Assembly: GCA_002347725.1 (NCBI GenBank)
Contig: DDXA01000003.1
Coordinates: 496,001-560,000 of the forward strand
Origin: Actinobacteria bacterium UBA2272
Lineage (GTDB): Bacteria > Actinomycetota > Coriobacteriia > Anaerosomatales > Anaerosomataceae
DNA length: 64,000 nucleotides
Direction of reading: 5' to 3'
How positions within the stretch are numbered: the first letter of the stretch is position 1; the number at the start of each line of letters is the position of its first letter. A program made the position numbers and the translations under genes. Below the pieces are notes generated by a model that was given only the letters and a program-made list of their open reading frames with translations, had not been told where the DNA came from and did not search any database. This document shows positions 48,812-57,530 of this stretch, piece after piece.

Positions 48812-50717
48812 GGCTCCGCATGTCGTCGGTGTCACGGATGTCGAGCATGCGGCCGAGTACCGCGGACCGCACGGTGTCGGGTGTCAGCCCCGCCTCGACA
48901 AGCAACTGCTCGGTGCTCCCGTGCGTGATGAAGCAGTCGGGTATCGCCAGTCGCAGGACCGGCACCGTCGCGCCGAGATCGGCGAGCGCCTCGAGGACGC
49001 CCGCACCGAAGCCACCGACGCCGCTGTTCTCTTCGATCGTGACGACGAGCCGGCGCTCGGCCGCAAGGCTCACCGCCTCGAGATCCATCGGCTTGATCCA
49101 GCGCATGTTCACCACGCCGGCGTCCACGCCGTCGGCGGCGAGCAGCGCAGCGGCATCCTCGGCAACGCCCACCATACGGCCCACCGCGAGGATCGAGACA
49201 TCCGAACCATGCCGTCGGACCTCGGCACGACCGGCCTCGAGGATCTCGGGCTCGGCCGGGAGCGCGACACCGCGACCCGTACCGCGCGGATAACGGATAG
49301 CCACCGGACCATCGGCGTGCAGCGCGGTGTGGAGCATGTTCACGAGCTCGGCCTCGTCAGCGGGCGCCATGATCATCAGGTTCGGCACCGCGCGCAGGAA
49401 CGACAGGTCGAACACCCCGTGGTGCGTCGGGCCGTCCTCACCCACAAGGCCGGCGCGGTCGATGCAGAAGACTACGTGGAGGTTCTGAAGCGCCGCGTCC
49501 ATGATCACCTGGTCGTACGCACGCTGCATGAACGTCGAGTAGATCGCGACGACGGGGAGAAACCCCCCGTGGGCGAGACCCGCAGCCAGTCCGACCGCGT
49601 GCTGTTCGGCGATCCCGACATCGTAGAACCGGTCGCCGAAACGCTCCGCGAAGTACGAGAGCCCGGTACCCGCCGGCATGGCCGCCGTGATGGCCACGAT
49701 GCGCTCGTCCGTCTCAGCTTCGGCCACAAGCGCCCTACCGAACGTCTCGGTGTAGCTGAGCGTTCCTTCGGCAGAGCCGTTGACCTTACCGGTATCAACC
49801 GAGAAGGGGCTGATGCCGTGGAACGCATCCGGACGACTCTCGGCGTAGCTGTACCCCATACCCTTCCGGGTCACTGCGTGGATGATCACCGGCCCGTCGG
49901 CGCTCGCGGCCCACGTGACCGCGTTCTGCACCTGTGCGACGTCATGACCGTCGATCGGACCGACGTACTGGATGCCGAGCTCCTCGAAAAGCATGCCCGG
50001 CACAAGAAGCTGCTTGACCGACTCCTTTGCCGCCTCACCCGCCGCGACCATCGCCGCGCCGATCTTCGTCCGCGCGAGCACGGACTCCACGTCGTCGCGC
50101 AGCCGACGGTACCGCCGGTCAAGTCGGACGCGCGCCAGATAGCTCGAGAGCGCTCCCACGTTGGGCGCGATGGACATCTCGTTGTCGTTGAGCACGATGA
50201 TCAAGCGGGTGCCAAGATGACCCGCATGGTTGAGCGCCTCGAAGGCCATCCCTCCCGTGAGCGACCCGTCGCCGATGACCGCCACGATGTTCTCATCACC
50301 GCCGCGAAGGTCCCGCGCCACGGCGAGACCGAGCGCGACGGAGATCGAGTTGCTCGCATGGCCCGCGTCGTGGACATCGTAGGGGCTCTCTGAGCGCTTC
50401 GGGAAGCCGCAGACGCCGCCGTACGTGCGCAACGTGCCAAACCGCTCGCGACGACCGGTGACCAGTTTGTGAACGTACGCCTGGTGGCCGACATCCCACA
50501 CGATGCTGTCCGTCGGACAGTCGAGGGCACGGTGCAGGCCTAGTGTGAGTTCGACAACCCCAAGGTTGGGAGCGAGATGGCCTCCGGTCTGGGCCACGGT
50601 GGCGACGAGCGTCTCGCGGATCTCCGCCGCAAGCTGCGAGAGTTCGGCGGCGTCGAGCGCTTTGAGGTCGCCCGGCGCGGCTATCGAATCAAGGATGCGT
50701 ATCTCACTCAACGGCAA
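48777..50717 (-). CDS. dxs: 1-deoxy-D-xylulose-5-phosphate synthase
   Basis: The first enzyme of the MEP isoprenoid pathway, joining pyruvate and glyceraldehyde 3-phosphate with thiamine pyrophosphate. The TPP motif is VAVIGDGSLTGGMAFEALNHAG (in outline), the catalytic His region KLVTGRR and HASNSISVALG, and the Glu of AEQHAVGLAAGLA are present. The TTG at 50717 is preferred because AGGGAG ends 7 bases before it (646 residues). An in-frame GTG at 50723 abuts that site. A short basic tail overlaps tlyA. Confidence 0.94.
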   Translation of the reverse strand: MPLSEIRILDSIAAPGDLKALDAAELSQLAAEIRETLVATVAQTGGHLAPNLGVVELTLGLHRALDCPTDSIVWDVGHQAYVHKLVTGRRERFGTLRTYGGVCGFPKRSESPYDVHDAGHASNSISVALGLAVARDLRGGDENIVAVIGDGSLTGGMAFEALNHAGHLGTRLIIVLNDNEMSIAPNVGALSSYLARVRLDRRYRRLRDDVESVLARTKIGAAMVAAGEAAKESVKQLLVPGMLFEELGIQYVGPIDGHDVAQVQNAVTWAASADGPVIIHAVTRKGMGYSYAESRPDAFHGISPFSVDTGKVNGSAEGTLSYTETFGRALVAEAETDERIVAITAAMPAGTGLSYFAERFGDRFYDVGIAEQHAVGLAAGLAHGGFLPVVAIYSTFMQRAYDQVIMDAALQNLHVVFCIDRAGLVGEDGPTHHGVFDLSFLRAVPNLMIMAPADEAELVNMLHTALHADGPVAIRYPRGTGRGVALPAEPEILEAGRAEVRRHGSDVSILAVGRMVGVAEDAAALLAADGVDAGVVNMRWIKPMDLEAVSLAAERRLVVTIEENSGVGGFGAGVLEALADLGATVPVLRLAIPDCFITHGSTEQLLVEAGLTPDTVRSAVLGRMLDIRDTDDMRSHGRTPDRRRDR

Positions 50718-50828
50718 CGGCACACTCCCTGGCGCAACGCCGCATACTCGTGCGGCTCCGAGTCTGAATCGTATCACGCAGCCCCGGGCGGGCGCGGCGC
50801 ACGGTAACCTGGCCGTTACAACGCCCGA

Positions 50829-51206
50829 TCAGTCCTCGTCGCGCCCGACAGACGGCTCGTCGATCTCCACGTCGTGTGCATCAGAGCCATCCTCATCAAC
50901 GCGATCATCGGAATCGACGTCGTGGGCGTCAGGCTCCTCGCCCGTGCCGTTCTCGGCGATCTGCGCCCCGACAACGTGCGTCTCCCCCACCGTGTCTGCT
51001 CCCTGCGGAGCATCGGATACCGAGACCGTGACCCGCGCATCGAGATCGGTATGGTCCACAAGCTCCGTGCAGATGTTGGCGAGCCGCACGCCCTCCTCGA
51101 GCAGGTCAAGACTCCGCTCGAGGGAGGTGTCCTTCTTGCGGACCTCGGACGCTATCTCCTCGAGCCGGACCTTCGCCTGCTCGAACGTGAACTTCTCGTC
51201 GGCCAT
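50829..51206 (-). CDS. xseB: Exodeoxyribonuclease VII small subunit with acidic tail
   Basis: The N-terminal 60 residues match XseB: FTFEQAKVRLEEIASEVRKKD, then SLERSLDLLEEGVRLANIC, two helices that bind XseA. The remaining 65 residues are low-complexity and rich in Asp and Glu, not part of the usual 60-80 residue protein. The ATG lies 6 bases after the nusB stop, with GAAGGGGCC upstream. No xseA is in the window, although the two are commonly adjacent. Confidence 0.85.
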   Translation of the reverse strand: MADEKFTFEQAKVRLEEIASEVRKKDTSLERSLDLLEEGVRLANICTELVDHTDLDARVTVSVSDAPQGADTVGETHVVGAQIAENGTGEEPDAHDVDSDDRVDEDGSDAHDVEIDEPSVGRDED

Positions 51207-51212
51207 CGCTCG

Positions 51213-51692
51213 TCAGGCCCCTTCCTTCTCGTCTGCGGGCGGGTCGACGGGATCCGCTGTGTCTTCCGGCACAGCGGGGACGTCCTCCTGCGCGGCGTGC
51301 ACCTCGGCTATCTTGCCAAGCACGCCGTTCACGAACTTCGAGGAGTCATCGCCCCCGTAGACCTTGGCCATCTCGACAGCCTCGTTGATCGCGACCGACG
51401 CGGGCACATCGTCCTCGAAGAGGATCTCGTAGACAGCCAGACGCAAGATGTTGCGGTCCACGAACGGCATACGCATGAGCGACCAGTGCTGCGAGGTCGC
51501 CTCTATCTCGGCATCCACCGCCGCCTGATGGGTCTCCGCGCCGAGCGCGAGTGCGCGACAGTACTCGGACGGCTCGCCATCCTCGGTACTGTATGTGCCC
51601 GCTCCGAGGATCTCAGCGACCGTCTGTTCGGTGATCTCACGCTGGTAGAGGATCTGAAGGGCCTGTCTCCGGGCCCGTGTGCGCTCAAGCAT
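51213..51692 (-). CDS. nusB: Transcription antitermination factor NusB
   Basis: A 159-residue all-helical RNA-binding protein that with NusE supports rRNA antitermination. It starts RTRARRQALQILYQREIT and has the NusB core MPFVDRNILRLAVYEILFEDDVPASVAINEAVEMAKVYG (in outline) and SSKFVNGVLGKIA. A Pro/Glu/Asp-rich tail of about 25 residues follows. It lies 27 bases after the Asp23-family gene, a conserved arrangement in Gram-positive bacteria. Confidence 0.95.
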   Translation of the reverse strand: MLERTRARRQALQILYQREITEQTVAEILGAGTYSTEDGEPSEYCRALALGAETHQAAVDAEIEATSQHWSLMRMPFVDRNILRLAVYEILFEDDVPASVAINEAVEMAKVYGGDDSSKFVNGVLGKIAEVHAAQEDVPAVPEDTADPVDPPADEKEGA

Positions 51693-51719
51693 CGCCGTGT
51701 GCGCCGATCGCCGAGTCCA

Positions 51720-52067
51720 TCACTGTTCGGGGAATACCACACCGTCGACGAAGACGTCGACGGATGCGATGGACTGGCCGGTGTGGGTCAGCAGCGCGTC
51801 GATCACGGCACGCTGGACGTCACGGGCGACCTCTCGGAGCGGGCGGCCGTAGGAAGCCTGGATACGCACGGTCGCCACGAGCGAGCCCTCGCCACCGACC
51901 TCCACGCACACGCCGCGCGTCGTGCCCTTCTGTACGAGCCCGGCAAGCCCTCCCGGACCGCAGGAGACCTCAGCCACGCCATCGACTCCTTGAGCAGCAA
52001 CAGTCGCAATGGTCTCGAGAACGCCCGGGGCGATCCCTATGCCATCAAGTGTGATCTCCTCAGACAT
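51720..52067 (-). CDS. Asp23/Gls24 family protein
   Basis: A 115-residue protein of the Asp23/Gls24 (DUF322) family. It starts MSEEITLDGIGIAPGVLETIA, with VDVFVDGVVF near the C-terminus. Family members are often membrane-associated in the envelope stress response or fatty-acid kinase context, but function here is unknown. The ATG at 52067 follows GGAGGAACCGG and overlaps the accC stop by 8 bases. It lies between accC and nusB, as in many Bacillota. Confidence 0.88.
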   Translation of the reverse strand: MSEEITLDGIGIAPGVLETIATVAAQGVDGVAEVSCGPGGLAGLVQKGTTRGVCVEVGGEGSLVATVRIQASYGRPLREVARDVQRAVIDALLTHTGQSIASVDVFVDGVVFPEQ

Positions 52068-53469
52068 CCGGTTCCTCCTCACCCACGCGCTCTCCGCTGT
52101 GGAACGCAGCGAAATCGCCGGGGTCGACATGGCACTCGACGTAGTCAGTATAGACCTCGCCGCGCGCGAAGTGCTCCTCCTCCACCACGAACTGGTGGAA
52201 TGGGATGGTGGTCGGGACTCCGAGGATGATGAACTCGTCGAGTGCACGACGCGCCCTGGCGACCGCCTCGGCTCGCGTTTCGCCCCAGACGATGAGCTTC
52301 GCGAGCAACGAATCGTAGTGTTGGGGGACCACGTACCCGCTGTACAGGTGGCTGTCCACGCGGACGCCAAACCCGCCGGGCGGGTTGAACACCTCGATGC
52401 GGCCGGGATGTGGCCTGAACCCATGAAAAGGATCCTCGGCGTTGATACGAAACTCGATCGCATGACCGCGGAGCTCCACCATATCCTGGCTCGCGTGCTT
52501 CATCGGCATGCCGCCGGCTATCCGTATCTGCTCCTTGATGATGTCCACACCGGTGATCTGCTCGGTCACCGGATGCTCCACCTGGACGCGCGTGTTCATC
52601 TCCATGAAGTAGAAGCGGCCATCCGTGTCGAGCAGGAACTCGACGGTTCCGGCGTTGACGTAGTCCACCGCCCTCACGGCGGTGAGCGCCGCGACGCCGA
52701 TCGCCTCCCGCAGTTCGGGCGTGAGCGCGGGGCTCGGCGCCTCCTCGATCAGCTTCTGATGGCGGCGCTGAACCGAGCAGTCGCGCTCGAACAGATGGAT
52801 GGCATTGCCGTGGGTGTCCGCAAGCACCTGGATCTCGATGTGGCGTGGCCGGGCCAGGTACTTCTCGATGTAGACGGTATCGTTGCCGAAGGCGGCCGCC
52901 GCCTCGGTCTTGGCGGCCGTGAGGTTGCGGCCCAGCTCACTCTCGTCGGCCGCGACCCGCATGCCCTTACCGCCGCCGCCGGCTGCTGCCTTGATGAGCA
53001 CGGGAAAGCCGACCTCCCGGGCGAATGAGAGTGCCTCCTCCTCGTCGGCAACGGGACCGTCGCTCCCCGGCACGCACGGCACACCGGCCGCCATCATCGT
53101 GGTGCGTGCGACCGCCTTGTCCCCCATGCGCTCGATGGCGTCCGCCGAAGGACCGATGAAGACGAGTCCGGAGTCCACACACGCACGGGCGAATGCCGCA
53201 TTCTCGGCGAGGAACCCGTAGCCGGGGTGGATCGCGTCGGCGCCGCTAACCAGTGCGGCGGAGATGACGTTGGGCATGTTGAGGTAGCTCGCGGCCGAGG
53301 ACGCCGGGCCGACGCAGATGGCCTCGTCGGCCATTCGGGCGTGAAGCGAGTCGCGATCCGCTTCCGAGTAGATGGCGACCGAAGAGACGCCCATCTCCTT
53401 ACAGGCACGAACGACCCTGAGCGCGATCTCGCCGCGGTTGGCGATCAGTACTTTTCGAAGCGGCGCCAC
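52060..53469 (-). CDS. accC: Biotin carboxylase subunit
   Basis: Carboxylates protein-bound biotin with ATP and bicarbonate. The start VLIANRGEIALRVVRACKEMG, the ATP-grasp loop AAGGGGKGMRVA, YIEKYLARPRHIEIQVLAD and the catalytic region YFMEMNTRVQVEHPVTE are all present. The GTG at 53469 lies 1 base after the stop of the fusion gene upstream; the ribosome binding site is weak. Length is 469 residues. It may serve acetyl-CoA carboxylase, pyruvate carboxylase, or both. Confidence 0.94.
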   Translation of the reverse strand: MAPLRKVLIANRGEIALRVVRACKEMGVSSVAIYSEADRDSLHARMADEAICVGPASSAASYLNMPNVISAALVSGADAIHPGYGFLAENAAFARACVDSGLVFIGPSADAIERMGDKAVARTTMMAAGVPCVPGSDGPVADEEEALSFAREVGFPVLIKAAAGGGGKGMRVAADESELGRNLTAAKTEAAAAFGNDTVYIEKYLARPRHIEIQVLADTHGNAIHLFERDCSVQRRHQKLIEEAPSPALTPELREAIGVAALTAVRAVDYVNAGTVEFLLDTDGRFYFMEMNTRVQVEHPVTEQITGVDIIKEQIRIAGGMPMKHASQDMVELRGHAIEFRINAEDPFHGFRPHPGRIEVFNPPGGFGVRVDSHLYSGYVVPQHYDSLLAKLIVWGETRAEAVARARRALDEFIILGVPTTIPFHQFVVEEEHFARGEVYTDYVECHVDPGDFAAFHSGERVGEEEPDV

Positions 53470-53470
53470 C

Positions 53471-55342
53471 CTAGAGCACCGGTTCGTAGTAGAACAGCAC
53501 CGTGCCGTACTCAACGGCGCTTGCATCGTTCACGGCGATCTCCTTGATGACGCCCGCCTCCTCGGCGGCGATCTCGTTCATGAGCTTCATCGCCTCGAGG
53601 ATGCACAGCGTCTGACCCTCGGCCACCGTGTCTCCGACGGCGACGAACGAGTCGGCGTTCGGTGACGGAGCCGCGTAGAACGTGCCGACCATCGGAGCGA
53701 CAACGGCCTTCCAGGACGCCGGACGGCCCGGCGACGACGCGTCCGTCACCTGGGGCGACTCGGGCGACAGGGGCATGGCTGCGGGCTGTGCGGCCGGTGC
53801 GTGGCCGCCATGGTGATGCTCGCCGGAGCTCGATGTCCCGCCTCGACGAACGACGATCCGCGTGTCGCCTTCCTCAACGATCACCTCGGTCACATCCGAG
53901 TCCTCGACGAGCCTGACAAGCTCGGCTATCTGGTTGACGTTCACCTCGTCGCCCTCCCTCATAGTCTCGATCTCGGCGGCCATCATGAAGACAGAGCCTT
54001 CGACGCCGGTGCGATGCCGCTCAAGGTACTCACGTGCCTCGTTCGGGAACAGGGCGTACATGAGTACGTCCTCCTCGCTGCCGGCAAGATCACCGATCTC
54101 GGCAGCGACTTCGTCGTAGGTCGTCGTGATCAGTGATCCGGGACGCACGTCCGCGGCCAGGGGGACCTCGCCGCCAAGGATCTTCTCGACGATGTCCTCG
54201 TCGAGCGGACCGGGCGCCTTGCCGTACAGACCGCGGAGGTAGTCCTTCATCTCGGCGGGGACCATCGCCCAGCGCTTGCCTGTCAGGACGTTGATGACAG
54301 CCTGCGTGCCGACGATCTGCGACATCGGCGTGACGAGTGGCGGATAGCCGACCTCCGCGCGCACCTTGGGGATCTCGGCGAGCACGTCAGGCAGCCGCGC
54401 GCTCGCGTTTTGCAGCTCCAGCTGGCTGATGAGGTTGCTCATCATGCCACCCGGCACCTGGTGGCTGAAGACCTCCATGTGCAGCAGCGACGTGACGCCA
54501 CGCTTGAGCTGTTTGCTCTCGCGGATCTTCTCCCAGTACTCGGCGATCGCGAAGAGCTTGTCGAGGTCCAGGCCACTGTCGTACGGCGACTCTTTGAGCG
54601 CTGCGACGATCATCTCGACGGCCGGCTGGCTGTTGCCGAATGCCAGGGCCACCACGGCGGTGTCGATGATCTCGGCACCCGCCTCGGCGGCCTTGAGGTA
54701 GTTCATCGGCGCCATGCCGCCGATGTAGTGGCAGTGCACGTGGACCGGCAGACCGATCTCGTCGACGAGCGCCGCCACCATCTTCTCGGTACGGAACGGC
54801 GTGAGCATACCCGCCATGTCTTTGATACAGATCGTGTCCGCGCCGAGCTCCTTGAGCTGCTGTGCGTAGGACAGATAGCTGTCGAGCGTATGGACCGGGC
54901 TGACGGTGTAGGAGATGGCGCCTTCGAAATGGCCGCCGCACTCCTTGACCGCACGGGCCGCCGGCTCCACGTTGCGGATGTCGTTCAGGGCGTCGAAGAT
55001 GCGGAAGACGTCGACGCCGTTGCGGTGCGAGGCGTGGACGAACCGGCGCACGATGTCGTCACTGTAGTGCCGGTAGCCGACGAGGTTCTGACCCCGCAAG
55101 AGCATCTGCAGGGGAGTCTTAGGGCAGTGCTGCTTGATGATGCGAAGGCGGTCCCAGGGGTTCTCGTCGAGGAACCGCAGCGCGGCATCGAACGTGGCAC
55201 CACCCCAGACCTCGAGCGACCAGTAGCCCACCGAGTCCATCAAGGGCAGGATCGGCAACATGTCCGCGAGCTGCATGCGGGTCGCCCACAGCGACTGGTG
55301 AGCGTCGCGCAGCGTCGTGTCCGTGATCTTGACCGGTCGCAT
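53471..55342 (-). CDS. Pyruvate carboxylase B / oxaloacetate decarboxylase alpha-like subunit fused to AccB-type biotin carrier
   Basis: A 623-residue biotin enzyme subunit. The N-terminal carboxyltransferase TIM barrel (about 1-300) has TDTTLRDAHQSLWATRM, the KDMAGML lysine and the HVHCHY metal site. The conserved PYC/OADA domain follows. From about residue 475 the sequence resembles full-length AccB, including NVNQIAELVRLVEDSDVTEV and a Pro-rich linker, and ends in a biotinyl domain with EAMKLMNE. No OadB or OadG membrane subunit is nearby, so a two-part pyruvate carboxylase with AccC is likelier than a sodium pump. The ATG at 55342 follows AAGGACGGTGCG. Confidence 0.88.
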   Translation of the reverse strand: MRPVKITDTTLRDAHQSLWATRMQLADMLPILPLMDSVGYWSLEVWGGATFDAALRFLDENPWDRLRIIKQHCPKTPLQMLLRGQNLVGYRHYSDDIVRRFVHASHRNGVDVFRIFDALNDIRNVEPAARAVKECGGHFEGAISYTVSPVHTLDSYLSYAQQLKELGADTICIKDMAGMLTPFRTEKMVAALVDEIGLPVHVHCHYIGGMAPMNYLKAAEAGAEIIDTAVVALAFGNSQPAVEMIVAALKESPYDSGLDLDKLFAIAEYWEKIRESKQLKRGVTSLLHMEVFSHQVPGGMMSNLISQLELQNASARLPDVLAEIPKVRAEVGYPPLVTPMSQIVGTQAVINVLTGKRWAMVPAEMKDYLRGLYGKAPGPLDEDIVEKILGGEVPLAADVRPGSLITTTYDEVAAEIGDLAGSEEDVLMYALFPNEAREYLERHRTGVEGSVFMMAAEIETMREGDEVNVNQIAELVRLVEDSDVTEVIVEEGDTRIVVRRGGTSSSGEHHHGGHAPAAQPAAMPLSPESPQVTDASSPGRPASWKAVVAPMVGTFYAAPSPNADSFVAVGDTVAEGQTLCILEAMKLMNEIAAEEAGVIKEIAVNDASAVEYGTVLFYYEPVL

Positions 55343-55425
55343 CGCACCGTCCTTGCGTACGGGTAGCCGTGAACCCTCCGGCCGGGCTGTGACCCAGGGA
55401 GGCGGTCGCAACAGTATAGCGGAGG

Positions 55426-55986
55426 CTAGACGCGGGTGATATAGGAGCCGTCACGCGTATCGATCTTCAGCGTGTCACCGGTCTCCACGAACATCGGCAC
55501 CTGGACGATCGCGCCCGTTTCGAGCGTTGCCGGCTTGGTTCCACCCTGGACCGTGTCGCCCTTGAAGCCCGGGTCGGTCTCGGTCACCGCAAGCTCGACG
55601 AACATCGGCGGCTCGACGCCGATCATCTCTCCGGCGGCGTAGACCACCTGCACCTCATCGTTCTCCTTGAGCCACTTGGCGCCATCTCCCATGAAGTCGG
55701 CGCCGATCTCGGACTGCTCGTAGCTTTCGGTGTCCATGAAGTGGAACGCCGAGCCGTCCGAGTAGAGGAACTGCAGACGCTTGGTCTCGACGCGGACATC
55801 CTCGACCTTCTCGCCAGCACGGAACGTGATGTCGACGACCCGACCCGTCTTGAGCTCCTTGAGTTTGGTGCGTACGAACGCGCCACCCTTACCCGGCTTG
55901 ACGTGCTGGAAATCGACGATCAGCCACAGCTTGTCGTTGTAACTGATGCACATGCCGGTCTTGAACTGGTTGGTGGAGACAGCCAT
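55426..55986 (-). CDS. efp: Elongation factor P
   Basis: Rescues ribosomes stalled at proline runs. Three OB-like domains, 186 residues. The modifiable tip residue is K33 in HVKPGKGGAFVRT. The C-terminal signature ETGDTLKIDTRDGSYI is present. The ATG follows AGGAAGGTCGACCG. It is next to the M24 peptidase and aroQ, a very common Gram-positive order. The proline-repeat protein at 9335 would be a natural client. Confidence 0.97.
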   Translation of the reverse strand: MAVSTNQFKTGMCISYNDKLWLIVDFQHVKPGKGGAFVRTKLKELKTGRVVDITFRAGEKVEDVRVETKRLQFLYSDGSAFHFMDTESYEQSEIGADFMGDGAKWLKENDEVQVVYAAGEMIGVEPPMFVELAVTETDPGFKGDTVQGGTKPATLETGAIVQVPMFVETGDTLKIDTRDGSYITRV

Positions 55987-55998
55987 CGGTCGACCTTC

Positions 55999-57087
55999 CT
56001 AGATCAGGGTGAGTTCCTTCGGCGCGGTGGTCAGGATCCGGCACCCGGCCTGCTCGACCACCACAAGGTCTTCGATTCTAACACCCGCGAAGCCGGGCAC
56101 GTAGACCCCGGGCTCGATAGTGATGACGTTGCCCGGCCTGAGCGACTGCGTACTGCGCGGCCCGACGGTGGGCAGTTCGTGGACGTCGAGTCCGACGCCG
56201 TGACCCAGGCCGTGAGTAAACAGTTCGCCGAGATCACGCGCGGCGAGTACGTCGCGAGCTGCCCGATCGACGTCGGCACACGGCATCCCCGCTCGCACGG
56301 CGGCCAACCCCGCCTCGTTGGCCTCCAGCACCGCGGCGTAGAGGCGCTGCTGCTCCTCGGAGACGCGGCCCACCCCCACGGTACGCGTCATGTCCGAACA
56401 GTACCCGCCGACACGTGCGCCAAAGTCGAGCACGACCAGGTCGCCCGACTCGATCTGACGTGCGCCCGGGATCGCATGCGGGCGGGCACCGTTGGGCCCG
56501 GACGCGACGATGGGCTCGAACGGCATCCCTTCGGAGCCGCTTCGGCGCATGAAGAACTCGAGTTCGAGGGCGACCTCGGCCTCGGTCACGCCGGGCGCGA
56601 TCGCGCCGCAGATGTGCTCGAAGGCGCGATCCGCGATCGCCGCTGCCGCGGCGATCCGCTCGATCTCCTCCGGCTCCTTCATGTGCCGCAGATCCTCTAT
56701 GTGATGATCGACGACGCGCACGGCGCCGCTGAACTGCTCGGACAGGAACGTGAACCTCCCGTAGGGCACCGAAGACTCGAGCATGAACGACTCGATCCCC
56801 TCGGCTTGCAGGTCCTCACACAACTCCACGTAGAGGTTCTCGCGCTGGATCCGGACCTCCCACGACGTGCCCTCGGCGGCTGCAACGGCTGCGTCTGCGT
56901 ACCGGTTGTCCGTGTAGAAGCGCGCGTAGTCATCGGTGATCACGCACGCGGCATTGATGCCGCCATCTATCACGCCGTCGAACCCGGTGAGGTACAGCAC
57001 GTTCGATCTGACCGTGACGACGATAGCCGGCTCGCTGTCGAGCGCGAGCTGCTTTCTCAGGGCGAACAGGCGTGCGGCGGTGTTCAT
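55999..57087 (-). CDS. M24 family Xaa-Pro peptidase
   Basis: A 362-residue metallopeptidase of the pita-bread fold, likely removing N-terminal residues before proline. A creatinase-like N-terminal domain is followed by the catalytic domain with the metal ligands in LDFGARVGGYCSDMTRT (two Asp), HGLGHGVGLDVHE (His), VITIEPGVYV (Glu) and VRIEDLVVV (Glu). The ATG overlaps the aroQ stop by 4 bases, with GGAGGGCCG upstream. Confidence 0.93.
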   Translation of the reverse strand: MNTAARLFALRKQLALDSEPAIVVTVRSNVLYLTGFDGVIDGGINAACVITDDYARFYTDNRYADAAVAAAEGTSWEVRIQRENLYVELCEDLQAEGIESFMLESSVPYGRFTFLSEQFSGAVRVVDHHIEDLRHMKEPEEIERIAAAAAIADRAFEHICGAIAPGVTEAEVALELEFFMRRSGSEGMPFEPIVASGPNGARPHAIPGARQIESGDLVVLDFGARVGGYCSDMTRTVGVGRVSEEQQRLYAAVLEANEAGLAAVRAGMPCADVDRAARDVLAARDLGELFTHGLGHGVGLDVHELPTVGPRSTQSLRPGNVITIEPGVYVPGFAGVRIEDLVVVEQAGCRILTTAPKELTLI

Positions 57088-57530
57088 CGGCCCTCCTCAC
57101 GCAGGTAGGACACGAGCCTCTCGAGGCCGACGAGGTACGACTCGGCGCCGAGTCCGGCGATCTGAGCAAGACAGACGGGGGCGGTCACGCTGACCGCACG
57201 AAAGTCCTCGCGTGCGGTGATGTCGCTCAAGTGCACTTCGACGGTCGGAAGCGATGTGGCGACGATCGCGTCCCTGAGCGCATACGAGTAGTGCGTGTAC
57301 GCGCCCGGATTCAGCACCACCCCGTCGTGCGAACCCATCGCCTCGTGGTACCGGTCTATCAAGCCGCCTTCATGGTTCGATTGGAAGAAGCTCACATCCA
57401 CCCCGAGCGCAGCAGCCCGTTCGGCGATCATCGCCTCGATCTGCCCGAGCGTCAGCATGCCGTACACATCGGTCTCGCGCGTACCGAGCAGGTTGAGGTT
57501 CGGCCCGTTCATCACCAGCACCCTCAGCAT
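57084..57530 (-). CDS. aroQ: Type II 3-dehydroquinate dehydratase
   Basis: Dehydrates 3-dehydroquinate in the shikimate pathway. The family start VMNGPNLNLLGTRE, active-site Tyr 23 (DVYGMLTL), NPGAYTHYSYALRDAI and VEVHLSDITARE are all visible. Length is 148 residues. The ATG overlaps the end of the aroKB fusion by 7 bases. Confidence 0.97.
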   Translation of the reverse strand: MLRVLVMNGPNLNLLGTRETDVYGMLTLGQIEAMIAERAAALGVDVSFFQSNHEGGLIDRYHEAMGSHDGVVLNPGAYTHYSYALRDAIVATSLPTVEVHLSDITAREDFRAVSVTAPVCLAQIAGLGAESYLVGLERLVSYLREEGR

